Assembly: GCA_963698275.1 (NCBI GenBank)
Contig: CAVOQE010000001.1
Location: 620,001-684,000, forward strand
DNA length: 64,000 nt
Origin: Anderseniella sp963698275
GTDB taxonomy: Bacteria; Pseudomonadota; Alphaproteobacteria; Rhizobiales; Aestuariivirgaceae
Reading direction: 5' to 3'
Shown here: piece after piece, positions 26,105 to 35,695 of the stretch
How the letters are laid out: every line of letters starts with the position of its first letter
How positions within the stretch are numbered: position 1 is the stretch's first letter
Notes under the pieces: generated by a model
Seen by the model: the letters and a program-made list of their open reading frames with translations, nothing else
What the model was told of the DNA's origin: nothing
Databases searched by the model: none
Program-made: the position numbers and the translations under genes

Positions 26105-26975
26105 GCGCAAGCGTAAGTGTCGCCCAGTTGTCATCAAGCAGCGTATCAATGACGCTCAGGCCCTGGGCGAGATAGGCTGCGCGTACCATGCGGACCTGCT
26201 CGCCTGTCAGACCGGACAGGATCAGCCTGCCGTCTGGGCTGAGCGCCCCGGCAATGGCCGGTGCCAGTGACATCAGGGGCCTGGCCAGAATATTGGCCAG
26301 TATCAGGTCATATGGTGCGTGTGCCGAGATTGCCGGATGATTGAGGCCGGTCGCGGTAACACACCGCATCAGGTGGGCGGTGCCATTCAAACGGGCATTG
26401 TCCCTGGTGACGGTGACGGCAGCTTCGTCAATATCGCTGGCAATGGCGGTGATGCCGGTCAGCTTGCACGCCGCAATGGCCAGAACACCGGAACCGCATC
26501 CCAAATCCAGGCAATTTTTCGGCTTGTGAGACTTCAGAACTGTCTGCAGCGCGACAAGACAACCGCGGGTGGTGTTGTGGTGACCTGTGCCGAAGGCCAG
26601 ACCGGCGTCGATTTCGATACTGATGCTTCCCGACGGGCGCAGGTGGCGATCATGGTTGCCGTGCACAAACAGGCGTCCGGCAACAACCGGTGCCAGACCG
26701 GCAAGGCTTTCGCGCACCCAGTCCTTTTGCGGTACGGCAGCGATGGCCAGCCCGGGATAGTCAAGACCTGCACGGCGCAAGGCGTCATCAATCCCGGTAC
26801 TGTCAGGTTCATCGCCATAGATGGCTTCGATCCGCCACAGATCCCGGGCCTCGTCGGTCTCCACCATGGAGACCGCAAGCGCTTCCGGCCATGGACAGGC
26901 TTCCAGCACATCTGACAGCTCGATGGCGGTCTGCCGGGCCAGACCCGGTGATGTCAGGATGAATTGCTGGCTCAT
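26082..26975 (-). CDS. prmA: ribosomal protein L11 methyltransferase PrmA
   Basis: PrmA trimethylates ribosomal protein L11 using S-adenosylmethionine. The 297-residue product has a divergent N-terminal substrate-recognition domain and a class I methyltransferase domain with motif I NCLDLGCGSGVLAIAA. The family motifs FGTGHHNTTRGCL and LILANILARPLMSLAPAI (NPPF-like) are present. The start overlaps the stop of the cytochrome c gene upstream (ATGA), so the pair is translationally coupled. Confidence 0.93.
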   Translation of the reverse strand: MSQQFILTSPGLARQTAIELSDVLEACPWPEALAVSMVETDEARDLWRIEAIYGDEPDSTGIDDALRRAGLDYPGLAIAAVPQKDWVRESLAGLAPVVAGRLFVHGNHDRHLRPSGSISIEIDAGLAFGTGHHNTTRGCLVALQTVLKSHKPKNCLDLGCGSGVLAIAACKLTGITAIASDIDEAAVTVTRDNARLNGTAHLMRCVTATGLNHPAISAHAPYDLILANILARPLMSLAPAIAGALSPDGRLILSGLTGEQVRMVRAAYLAQGLSVIDTLLDDNWATLTLAQKQRGMA

Positions 26976-27343
26976 TTGCGAAAATCCTGCGCGAGTTTGT
27001 CGACATAGGCCATCAGATGTTCCAGGTCGTCAACTGCGATGATAACGGGAGTTATGCCGAGGGGAAATTCAGGTGTGGTGCGGAACTCCCGGATGATAAC
27101 GAAACTCGGGTGCGGGCGCAGGGCGTAGAAAACCTCGAATTTGTGCCGCCAGTCTTGCGCTGGAGACTGCACCATGGCCTTGAAGGACGGTGTTATGCCG
27201 ATGCCCATATTGTTCTGGCCGGGAATGACATGACATCGGCGGCAATGCTCGATGGCAACATCTTCGCCTTTTTTGGCATCGCCGGATTGGCACACGGCAA
27301 AGCCGGTGAACAGGAACACGATTGTCAGGGCGACACGGAGCAT
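26972..27343 (-). CDS. small periplasmic c-type cytochrome
   Basis: A 123-residue protein with an N-terminal signal peptide (cleavage near AVCQSG) and one haem-binding motif CRRCH preceded by EHCRR. A downstream Met may serve as the sixth ligand. The region after the haem site (DWRHKFEVFYALRPHPSFV) is not typical of class I cytochrome c, so the fold assignment is loose. It overlaps prmA by four bases, and nine bases upstream lies the monooxygenase relic. Electron partner unknown. Confidence 0.75.
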   Translation of the reverse strand: MLRVALTIVFLFTGFAVCQSGDAKKGEDVAIEHCRRCHVIPGQNNMGIGITPSFKAMVQSPAQDWRHKFEVFYALRPHPSFVIIREFRTTPEFPLGITPVIIAVDDLEHLMAYVDKLAQDFRK

Positions 27344-27352
27344 GAAATCATT

Positions 27353-27567
27353 TAGCGCCAGGTGACGGGCAAGTCGAGACCTGCAAGCCCTTTCAGTGCC
27401 TTTTGCCTTATCTGTCCGTTCGCCATGGCAAGAGCCCGGCTTTCCGGGCTGGGGGCAAATTTATCGTCAATGATGTGAACCGCCAGATCACGGCGCGACA
27501 TCTCCAGCGCGGCTGTCAATCCGACCGGGCCGCCGCCAACAACCAGGTAGGGAGCAAGGTTCTACAT
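27353..27567 (-). pseudogene. FAD-dependent monooxygenase (PheA/TfdB type) relic
   Basis: Minus strand from ATG 27567, with AAGGA upstream, but codon 2 is TAG. The frame then continues as NLAPYLVVGGGPVGLTAALE, with the FAD-binding GxGxxG and the family motif SPESRALAMANGQ, and ends after about 70 codons (GLAGLDLPVTWR, TAA). A normal enzyme has 500 or more residues, so most of the gene is deleted. Confidence 0.7.
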
Positions 27568-27699
27568 GGGCTCTTTCCTTGAATGATTGCGTGCAGTGCT
27601 CAAAAATGACTCTTTATGCACAGGTGCCGCCAAATCGCCTTGAACACCTGCGAGGAATCAGCCGAAGAGATATGCATAAGCGTTGGTGGGGAATTTGAC

Positions 27700-28098
27700 A
27701 TGGCTATTATGAAGAAACTGATTTTTGGATTGCTGCTGGCCGGCCTGATTGCTGTTCAACCGCTATCGCCCGCCCACGCCGCCGGTACGGATGGAACGAT
27801 TTACGATCCGCAGATTCTGGTGCGGATGAAGTTCGCCGGCGAGCAACTTGCCAGCGTAAAGAAGATACTCGACCAGTCCGAGGCGCGCATCGTCAAGGTG
27901 TTTGCGAAGTACAAGATCAACCCGAGGGCCAAGCCGGTTTTCGACCAGTTGCGCGCAGCATCCACGGAACTCCAGGCCATCGAGTCGTGGGAGAAGGGCC
28001 AGATGAAGCAGGTCCTCAGCAAGAGCCAGTATGCCGACTATCTCGAGATACAACAGGCAACAACCGCCGCGGTGATCAAGGCTACCCGCGACGATTGA
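27700..28098 (+). CDS. exported protein of unknown function
   Basis: A 132-residue protein with a clear signal peptide (MKKLIFGLLLAGLIAVQPLS, cleavage near AHAAG) and a helical, Lys/Gln-rich mature part. The segments KFAGEQLASVKKILDQSEAR and KGQMKQVLSKSQYADYLEIQ recall stress-type periplasmic helix proteins, but I do not recognise a family. ATG 27700 precedes the signal sequence; the longer upstream frame is spurious. Confidence 0.65.
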   Translation: MAIMKKLIFGLLLAGLIAVQPLSPAHAAGTDGTIYDPQILVRMKFAGEQLASVKKILDQSEARIVKVFAKYKINPRAKPVFDQLRAASTELQAIESWEKGQMKQVLSKSQYADYLEIQQATTAAVIKATRDD

Positions 28099-28123
28099 TT
28101 GTTTGGCCTGTCGGACAGTTTTC

Positions 28124-28552
28124 TTAGCAAGACGCCATTAGCGGTACCCAGCGTGAGCCTTTTTTGCCCGAATGGGTGACAACGGCGCGATACCGGGTGT
28201 TGACCGGTGTCTGCACGTTGAACGACTTCGAGTAGGACGCGCGGTACTCATTGCCGTACTTTTTGGTCTGCACGGTGTACGGGCCCGATACCTGACCTTT
28301 GTCGCGCACCAGCAGGAAGGTGATCTTTCCCTTCTTGGTGGCGCGGAAAAACACCGACAGCTTTGCCTGGCCGGGGCAGACATTGCCGGCGGGCGACTTG
28401 ATCGCCAGGGTCACATCCTTGACTTTCATCTTGGCGCCAATCGGGGTTTTGACCAGGCCGCCATTGCCGGCATAGGCAGTTGAAGCTGTGACGGCAGTTG
28501 CAAGGCCCAGGGCAGCGGCAATACCGGTGTAAATGAGGGTGCGACGGTTCAT
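28124..28552 (-). CDS. exported protein of unknown function
   Basis: A 142-residue protein with a signal peptide (cleavage near AYAGNG) and a beta-rich, Lys/Ser/Thr-rich mature part. Two Cys remain after processing (one in GNVCPGQ, one at the very C terminus), suggesting a disulfide that ties the tail back. It reads like a small immunoglobulin-like or lectin-like periplasmic domain, without a recognisable family. It converges with the preceding exported protein gene (25-bp gap). Confidence 0.6.
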   Translation of the reverse strand: MNRRTLIYTGIAAALGLATAVTASTAYAGNGGLVKTPIGAKMKVKDVTLAIKSPAGNVCPGQAKLSVFFRATKKGKITFLLVRDKGQVSGPYTVQTKKYGNEYRASYSKSFNVQTPVNTRYRAVVTHSGKKGSRWVPLMASC

Positions 28553-28736
28553 TGTTCTTGTTCCTTCAGGGGGGTAGTCCGTTTAACTTGAAGGCAGGTG
28601 TAGCCAGTTCGGCCTGAGTAACACCTGAATGGCCCGTTCATCAGGGGTTCATTGATGCCGCTCACGCCAGTCTCACTTCCGTTCGACAGCTCCGCCGGGG
28701 CGGCCTGACCGGCCGGCGCGCGGTCGCGCTTGCCTC

Positions 28737-28755
28737 ACGGACACTTTGTGTCCGT
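28737..28755. repeat. hairpin in a repeat-like intergenic segment
   Basis: ACGGACAC-TTT-GTGTCCGT, a perfect eight-pair stem with a three-base loop, followed by TCGCACTTTTTT. The surrounding 28670-28800 has no supported gene and includes other self-complementary GC-rich stretches. A terminator for a plus-strand transcript or a dispersed extragenic repeat are both possible. Confidence 0.45.
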
Positions 28756-28830
28756 TCGCACTTTTTTGGTCGAACAACTTTCCTCGCTGCGCTCGGGTCG
28801 TTCTCTGTATCAAAGGTTGATTGAGAGCAG

Positions 28831-29655
28831 TTACTTGCCCGGGATCGGGTAGGGCTGGTTGTCCAGCGCCATGCGCAGCTTCAATTCTGTTGTGCCGAAC
28901 AGGGCAAGGTCCGGGACGAAGTTCTCTTTGCGCAAATGGCGGACATCGTTCTTGGTTACCGGGCCGACGAACATCAGCCGGTGCGACGGCGAATAGCGTG
29001 CCAGCTTGGTGCCGAACACTTTCTGCAGCACGTAAAATGTCAGGTAATGATTGTCGACAACCGCATGAATGGGTTTTGACGAGCGCCGCACGATATGAAT
29101 GAGGTCCAGGTCAAACAGCTTGTCGTTGTTGACCGGGGAATGGCGTTCCGGTCCGTCCGAAAACACGAAATCATAGGCACGGATGGGGATATCGGCATAT
29201 TGCACGCCCCGGAACAGCTTGTAGAACCCGTCAACCTTCGGCGAATGGACGATCTGCACCACGTGGGCGACGTCCTGCGGCAGGGCCTTCAGCGCGGTTT
29301 CCGTCCAGCCTTCATGTTCCTCCATTGAAGTGATACGGCCAAGCGGCGCACCTTCGGCGGCGTTTTCAATCAGCGCCTGTGCCATGACAACCGTGGTGAA
29401 GCCGGTACCAAACTCCAGGATTTCCTTTGGCTTGCGGGTGCGGACTTCCTCATAAAGCGTCAGGTAGTCCGACATTGAGGCACCGGTGACATTGGACACC
29501 TTGGCATACTCGGTAATCGCGTGAGCAAATTCCGGCCGCTTCATCAGCGCCTTTTCAGCCCGCCGGTTACGGCGCGCGACCAGCCTCTCGATCCACCACG
29601 CGCGGGCGCGGGTGAGAGCAGGCAGGCCGGTGGTATCCAAAGGTGGTAATGGCAT
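28831..29655 (-). CDS. class I SAM-dependent methyltransferase-like protein
   Basis: A 274-residue protein. The segment PKEILEFGTGFTTVVMAQAL matches motif I of Rossmann-type methyltransferases, RITSMEEHEGW supplies the acidic ribose-binding residue, and YDFVFSDGPERH resembles the motif IV Asp loop of O-methyltransferase-like proteins. No signal or membrane segment is seen. The substrate is unknown. It stands alone, upstream of a repeat-like intergenic region. Confidence 0.65.
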   Translation of the reverse strand: MPLPPLDTTGLPALTRARAWWIERLVARRNRRAEKALMKRPEFAHAITEYAKVSNVTGASMSDYLTLYEEVRTRKPKEILEFGTGFTTVVMAQALIENAAEGAPLGRITSMEEHEGWTETALKALPQDVAHVVQIVHSPKVDGFYKLFRGVQYADIPIRAYDFVFSDGPERHSPVNNDKLFDLDLIHIVRRSSKPIHAVVDNHYLTFYVLQKVFGTKLARYSPSHRLMFVGPVTKNDVRHLRKENFVPDLALFGTTELKLRMALDNQPYPIPGK

Positions 29656-29713
29656 GGGTTTTGTGATGGATCAGCCAGCGATTCCCGTCAAGAGGGTAGT
29701 TGTTGGCTGAATC

Positions 29714-32029
29714 TCAACCGCGCGTCACGAAACTGTCCAGCACCCGTTTGTCTCCGGCTGAGTCGAAACTGATCGACAGTTTGTTGCCGTCTACGTGGGT
29801 GACCGTGCCGGGGCCGAATTTCTGGTGGTGGATGCGGTCGCCGGTCTCGAAGGATTCAGGTCCTGCATCTGACGCCGTCAGGCTGCCTTCCACGATGCGC
29901 GGTGTCGAGCGCAGCGTGTCGCCATCGGCGTGGCGGGCCTGGGCGCGTTTCCAGCCCGGTGTGTCATAGCCGGAATTGAACGGTTTCATCTCGTCAAAGC
30001 GCGAGCCGCCGAAATGGTCTGCACCGCCGATATTATAACCGCCATAGCTGGACGACATGGTGTCCACTTCCACATGGGTCTCCGGCAGTTCGTCGACGAA
30101 GCGCGACGGCAGGGCGGTCTGCCACATGGCGTGTACGCGGCGGTTCTGCGCGAATGAAATGGTGGACCGCTTGCGCGCCCTGGTGATGCCGACATAGGCC
30201 AGGCGCCGCTCTTCCTCCAGGCCAGCCTTGCCGCTTTCATCCAGCGAGCGCTGATGGGGAAACAGGCCTTCCTCCCAGCCGGGCAGGAACACCATGTCGA
30301 ACTCCAGCCCCTTGGCGGCATGCAGCGTCATGATGGAGGTTTTTTCCTCCTGCTCACCGGACTGTTCAACTTCCATGACCAATGCGATATGCTCGAGAAA
30401 ACCCTCCATGGTCTCAAACTCGTTCATGGAGCGCACCAGCTCTTTCAGGTTTTCCAGGCGCGACGGGGCCTTCGGGTCCTTGTCCTGCTGGTGCATGTCG
30501 GTATAGCCGCTTTCATCCAGGATGATCTCGGCAACCTCTGTGTGGGCGACGGCCTGAACCGATGAACGCCAGCGCGAGAAAGAGGCCAGCAGATCGGTGA
30601 GCGACTTGCGCGCCTTGCCCGGCAATTCGTCGGTTGTCACAATGTCCTGCGCGGCGCGGTACAATGACTGGCCGGTTGCCCGGGCCAGGTTATGAATTTT
30701 CTGAACCGAATTATTACCGATGCCGCGCTTGGGCACATTGATGATGCGTTCAAGGGCAAGGTCGTTGTCCGGCGACATGGTGACCTTGAGATAGGCAAGC
30801 GCGTCCCGAACTTCGGCGCGTTCATAAAACCGCGGCCCGCCGACAACCCGGTACGGCAGGCCGAGCGTGATGAAGCGGTCTTCAAAGGCGCGCATCTGAA
30901 ACGACGCCCTGACCAGGATGGCGACTTCTTCCAGCGACGTGCCTGAACGCTGGGCCTGTTCGATATCCTCGCCAATGGCGCGGGCTTCCTCGTCACCGTC
31001 CCAGTGGCCGCGCACAACGACCTTTTCACCGTCGTTCTGATCGGTGCGCAGGGTCTTGCCAAGGCGGCCCTCATTGTGGGCTATCAGACCTGATGCGGCA
31101 CCGAGAATATGCGGTGTGGAGCGGTAGTTCGATTCAAGCCGGATCACGCCTGCGCCAGGGAAATCCTTTTCAAAGCGCAGGATGTTGTCGACTTCGGCAC
31201 CGCGCCAGCCATAAATCGACTGGTCATCATCACCGACACAGCAGATGTTGTGATGGCCCTGGGCCAGCAGGCGCAACCACAGGTATTGCGCGACATTGGT
31301 GTCCTGGTATTCGTCCACCAGCATGTACTTGAAGCGTTTCTGGTACTCGGCCAGCACATCTGGCTGTTCCTGGAACAGGCGCAGGGTTTCCAGCAGCAGG
31401 TCGCCGAAGTCGACCGCATTGAGAACTTTCAGGCGGGCCTGGTATTCAGCGTAGATCTGCGCACCGAGGCCATTGCCATAAGCTGCTCCTTCGCCTGCCG
31501 GCACCTTGGACGGGACCAGCCCGCGATTTTTCCAGCCGTCAATGTGGGCCGCAAGCTGGCGTGCCGGCCAGCGCTTTTCGTCAATCTCGTGCAACTGGAT
31601 CAATTGTTTGAGCAAGCGCACCTGATCATCGGTATCGAGGATGGAGAAATCCGATTTCAGGCCGACCAGTTCGGCATGCCGGCGCAGTATTTTCACCCCG
31701 ATGGAATGAAAGGTGCCGAGCCAGGTCATGCCCTCGACCATGCCGCCGATCAGCCCGCCAATGCGTTTTTTCATTTCACGCGCGGCCTTGTTGGTGAAGG
31801 TCACCGCCAGGATTTCACCGGGCCAGGCCTTGCGCATGTTGAGCAGGTGGGCAAGCCGCGTGGTCAGCACCCGGGTCTTGCCGGTACCGGCGCCGGCCAG
31901 CACCAGCAACGGGCCGTCCAGGGTTTCTACCGCTGCGCGCTGTTCCGGGTTCAGTGCCCGCAGATAGGGCGGCGCTGCCTGCGCGGTGGCGCGTTCGGTG
32001 ATTGAGGTGCTGGCTGGGTTCGACGTCAT
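29714..32029 (-). CDS. uvrD: UvrD/PcrA-type ATP-dependent DNA helicase
   Basis: A superfamily 1 3'-5' DNA helicase acting in nucleotide-excision and mismatch repair and in clearing transcription-replication conflicts. The 771 residues carry the Q motif LNPEQRAAV, Walker A AGAGTGKT (about 45-52), motif Ia, DEYQDT (motif II, about 250), GDDDQSIYGWRGA (motif III), the LESNYRS region, and TLHAAKGLEFD plus AYVGITRARK (motifs V and VI). The C terminus (RIHHQKFGPGTVTHVDGNKL) is the Tudor-like domain of PcrA/UvrD. Intact and monocistronic. Confidence 0.95.
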   Translation of the reverse strand: MTSNPASTSITERATAQAAPPYLRALNPEQRAAVETLDGPLLVLAGAGTGKTRVLTTRLAHLLNMRKAWPGEILAVTFTNKAAREMKKRIGGLIGGMVEGMTWLGTFHSIGVKILRRHAELVGLKSDFSILDTDDQVRLLKQLIQLHEIDEKRWPARQLAAHIDGWKNRGLVPSKVPAGEGAAYGNGLGAQIYAEYQARLKVLNAVDFGDLLLETLRLFQEQPDVLAEYQKRFKYMLVDEYQDTNVAQYLWLRLLAQGHHNICCVGDDDQSIYGWRGAEVDNILRFEKDFPGAGVIRLESNYRSTPHILGAASGLIAHNEGRLGKTLRTDQNDGEKVVVRGHWDGDEEARAIGEDIEQAQRSGTSLEEVAILVRASFQMRAFEDRFITLGLPYRVVGGPRFYERAEVRDALAYLKVTMSPDNDLALERIINVPKRGIGNNSVQKIHNLARATGQSLYRAAQDIVTTDELPGKARKSLTDLLASFSRWRSSVQAVAHTEVAEIILDESGYTDMHQQDKDPKAPSRLENLKELVRSMNEFETMEGFLEHIALVMEVEQSGEQEEKTSIMTLHAAKGLEFDMVFLPGWEEGLFPHQRSLDESGKAGLEEERRLAYVGITRARKRSTISFAQNRRVHAMWQTALPSRFVDELPETHVEVDTMSSSYGGYNIGGADHFGGSRFDEMKPFNSGYDTPGWKRAQARHADGDTLRSTPRIVEGSLTASDAGPESFETGDRIHHQKFGPGTVTHVDGNKLSISFDSAGDKRVLDSFVTRG

Positions 32030-32150
32030 CGATCCTATATAGCATCGCGGCTGTCATGATTCGATGGCTGCACCGCTACTTTTCTGATTTGATTGACCAT
32101 GGGATACAACGGCAGCATAGGCTGTCTTTATTCACGCGGGCGATACGTCA

Positions 32151-33167
32151 ATGACAGTGCACAAACAGTCTGCAACAAAACGGGTTACCGATTTCGCGGA
32201 TATCAGTCTTCGGGCGCTGCAGGTGTTTTCCGCAGTTGAGGAAACCGGTTCCATGACGGCTGCTGCATCCCGCGTAGGGGCCAGTCGCTCGGCCATTTCG
32301 CAGCAAATCGCCAATCTGGAAACGCTGCTGGGAGCCAGGCTGCTGGACCGGACATCGCGCCCATTGGTGCTGACACCGACCGGTGTAACGCTGCTCGGAT
32401 ATGCGCGGCGCATCCTGGCTGCCATGGGAGAGGCCCAGGCGGAACTGCTGGGATCGTCGTCTTCAGCGCTGGCGGCATTGCGGGTCGGTATAATCGATGA
32501 TCTGGACGCCTCGATTACACCGGAGCTTGTAAAGCACCTGCACGATCATTTTCCGCATATCGACCTGTCAGTCAGTTCCGGCAGATCTGATGATCTGACC
32601 ACGCAACTGGAAAAGCGATCGGCGGACATTGTTATATCCGGTGAGGTGCCGGACGACAGTTTGCGGTATGAGGATTATCCGCTGTTACACGAGCCGTTTA
32701 TCGCGGTTGCACCTGCAGGGATTATTGATCCGTCGCAGGACTTAGGCCAACAACTTAACCGGCTCCCTTACATAAGATACAACGCCAACATGCCGATGGG
32801 CAGAACCATTGCCCAGCATTTGCGCAGACTGCGGCTCAACTATCAGTCCCCAGCTTCATTTGACGCCTCTCGCTCGGTGTTTGCCATGGCCCACAATTGT
32901 GGTGGCTGGGCCATCACCACACCGCTTTGCCTGCTGGACAGCCGGGCGGACAGGCACCTTATGCAGTGCTTTAAATTGCCCTTTGCCGGTTGCAGCAGGA
33001 CCATACGGTTGATGGCGCGGCACGGCGAGTTTGGCGATTTGCCTGCCAACCTTGCACAAGCGGCGAGAGTGCTGTTTGACGATCTGCTGCGGCGTGAAGC
33101 AACTGGCCTGCCGGAGTGGGTTGCTGAGACAACAATCATCCTTGGTGATGATGGTGAGCCAATCTGA
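32151..33167 (+). CDS. LysR family transcriptional regulator
   Basis: A 338-residue LysR-type regulator with an N-terminal winged helix (LRALQVFSAVEETGSMTAAA, then VGASRSAISQQIANLETLLG) and a C-terminal type 2 periplasmic-binding-protein effector domain. It precedes the dimethylglycine-dehydrogenase-like gene by 105 bp on the same strand, so it may control that gene or sense its substrate (inference). It diverges from uvrD. Confidence 0.9.
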   Translation: MTVHKQSATKRVTDFADISLRALQVFSAVEETGSMTAAASRVGASRSAISQQIANLETLLGARLLDRTSRPLVLTPTGVTLLGYARRILAAMGEAQAELLGSSSSALAALRVGIIDDLDASITPELVKHLHDHFPHIDLSVSSGRSDDLTTQLEKRSADIVISGEVPDDSLRYEDYPLLHEPFIAVAPAGIIDPSQDLGQQLNRLPYIRYNANMPMGRTIAQHLRRLRLNYQSPASFDASRSVFAMAHNCGGWAITTPLCLLDSRADRHLMQCFKLPFAGCSRTIRLMARHGEFGDLPANLAQAARVLFDDLLRREATGLPEWVAETTIILGDDGEPI

Positions 33168-33272
33168 ACATGCGCGTTAGATTTTCCGGATCAGTTACAG
33201 GCGCGCTTGAATTGGCCTGATGGGCATGGTTCGTGGGATGGGTATTCATCTTTTTTCGGGAAACAGCACCAC

Positions 33273-35695
33273 ATGAAATCGCACGCTCGGGTCGTCGTTA
33301 TCGGCGGTGGCATTGCCGGTTGTTCCACTCTTTATCACCTGACCCAGGAAGGCTGGAACGACGTCGTTCTGCTGGAGCGCGACGAGCTGACGTCCGGCAC
33401 CACCTGGCATTCGGCAGCGCAGGTGACCAATTTCGGTGCAGTGCAGACCATGGTGGGTCTAAAAACCCATTCCATCAACCTTTACAAAGAGTTGGCGGAG
33501 GATGCTGAATATCCGATCAACTATCATCACGGCACCGGCGGGCTCAGGCTGGCGGCGAACGCAGGATCATCTGGATGGTTATCGCCATTTCCGGTCAATG
33601 GCCAAGGGCATGGACGTCGAGTTTCGAGATCATCGATGCCGATGAATGCAGGAAACGTCACCCGCTGATCACCACGGATAATCTGGCAGGCGCTTTGTGG
33701 GATCCGATGGATGGCGATATTGACCCGGCACAATTGTGCCAGGCACTGGCGCGCCGGGCCCGCAAGGCGGGGGCTGAAGTCTATCGCCACATGCCGGTAA
33801 CCGGTCTGACGCAGACGGCAAACGATGAATGGATCGTGCACACCGCACAGGGCGATATTACCTGCGAGCATGTGGTGAATGCGGGCGGATACCGCTGCAA
33901 TGAGCTGGGCGCGATGATGGATGTGGTGCATCCGGTTGCCTCCATGGAGCACCAGTATTTCCTGACCGAACCGATTGCCGACATCGAGGCGCTGGATTTC
34001 CGGGTGCCGCTGATCCGCTGTCCCACCGATGACTTCTATTCCCGGCAGGAAAAGAACGGCCTTCTGGTGGGATTTTATGAACAGGATTGCCGGACCTGGG
34101 GGCTTGACGGCATCGACCCTGATTTTACCAATGCGCTTTGTCCTGATGATCCGGACCGGGTGCTGCCGGTGCTGGAGAATGTGTTTGAGCGCATGCCATG
34201 TCTCACCGAAGTGGGCATTCACACCATCATCAATGGCCCGATCACCTACACGCCGGACGGACTGCCGCTGGTCGGGCATGTGCCGGGCAAACGCAATGCC
34301 TGGTGCATCACCGGTTTGCGGGCAGGCCTTGGCGAAGGCGGCGGGCACGGCTGGCTGCTGGCCCAGCAGATCGTGCATGGCGAGGCGGTCTATGACACCT
34401 GGTGTCTCGATCCACGCCGTTTCGCAAAGTATGCCGATATAGACTACACGGCACTGAAGGCTATCGAGGATTACCAGAACGAATTTCGCTTCCACATGCC
34501 GCATGAACACCGCCCGGCCGGGCGGCCGGCCCGGACAACACCGTTGTACGAGGTGCTTGAACAGGCAGGTGCCGAGTTCGGAGTGGTGAACGGTTGGGAG
34601 CGGGCCCTGTATTTCAGGCCGTCGCCGGACTTCGAGGAAGCCCATTCCTTCCGCTTCAACAACACATTTGATGTGGTTGCCAAGGAAGTCGAGGCGGTCC
34701 GCGAGCGGGTCGGCATCATGGAAGTGTCGGGTTTCAACCGTTATGAAATCACCGGCGATGGCGTGCATGACTGGCTGGATACCATCATGTGTTCGCGGGT
34801 GCCGCGCAAGCCGGGCAGGGTGGGGCTGACCTACTTCCTCAACGGTGATGGCAATGTAAAGGGCGAAGCGACCCTGGCCAATCTGGGCCCGGACCGCGTC
34901 TGGTATGGTTCAGCCGCTGCCGCTGAACTGCATGACATGGACTGGCTGGTCGAGCATCTGCCCGATGACGGCTCGATCACGATCACAAGCCTTGTGGAGA
35001 CGCACTCCATTGTGGTCGTGGCGGGGCCGAAGTCACGCGACCTGTTGCAGGCGGCGTTTGCGGACACTGACTGGTCAAAGGAAGCGTTCGGCTGGTTGAG
35101 CGCACGCGAGGTCACGGTTGCCGGACACCAAATCGTCGCCATGGCAGTGAGCTTTTCCGGAGAACTGGCCTGGGAACTGCACGTGCCGAATGAAGCTCTG
35201 GTTGATTGTTACTCGGCGCTGACAGCAGCCGGAGAGCCGTTTGGACTGGCCCACTTCGGTCTGCATGCGGTGGACTCCATGCGCATCGAGAAAGGTTACC
35301 GGCACTGGAAGGCAGACCTGATAACCGAATTCAACCCGATGGAATCCGGCCTTGAACGGTTTGTGAAGATGGACAAGCCGTTTGTCGGTAAGCAGGCCCT
35401 GGAACAGATGATCAAGGCCGGCCCGCGGCGTCTGTTTGTGTCCCTCGAACTGGACAGTGATGGTGCACCGGCACATCCCGGCGACAGTATCATGTCTGAC
35501 GGCCGGGTGGTTGGCACGGTAACGTCTGCTGCATGGGGACACCGGGTGAACAAGAACCTGGCCATGGGGTTTGTCGATGTTTCGAGCGCGAGCATTGGGC
35601 AAGATCTTCATGTGGAGGTGATCGGCGAACCGGTTCCGGCACAGGTGTGTGACCCTTGCCGGTATGACACGGAGAATGACCGCGTCAGGTCGTAA
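33273..35695 (+). pseudogene. dimethylglycine/sarcosine dehydrogenase-like flavoprotein, two frameshifts
   Basis: Once two one-base insertions are removed, the locus encodes about 806 residues with DAO-type FAD domain, FAO_M linker and glycine-cleavage T-protein (GCV_T) domain. The FAD motif VVVIGGGIAGCST and the covalent-flavin type motif TTWHSAAQVTNFG lie in the first part. Frame one breaks at an extra G (33564-33565); the next stretch reads DHLDGYRHFRSMAKGMDVEF in another frame; an extra T at 33622-33624 then moves to the long third frame (EIIDADECRKRHPLITTDNL onward). Family members demethylate dimethylglycine or sarcosine and pass the one-carbon unit to folate. The third frame alone would lack the FAD site. 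Confidence 0.8.

Noticed and set aside
31109..32005. 298-codon plus-strand frame
   Set aside because: It is antisense to the uvrD helicase, whose motifs are all present on the minus strand.
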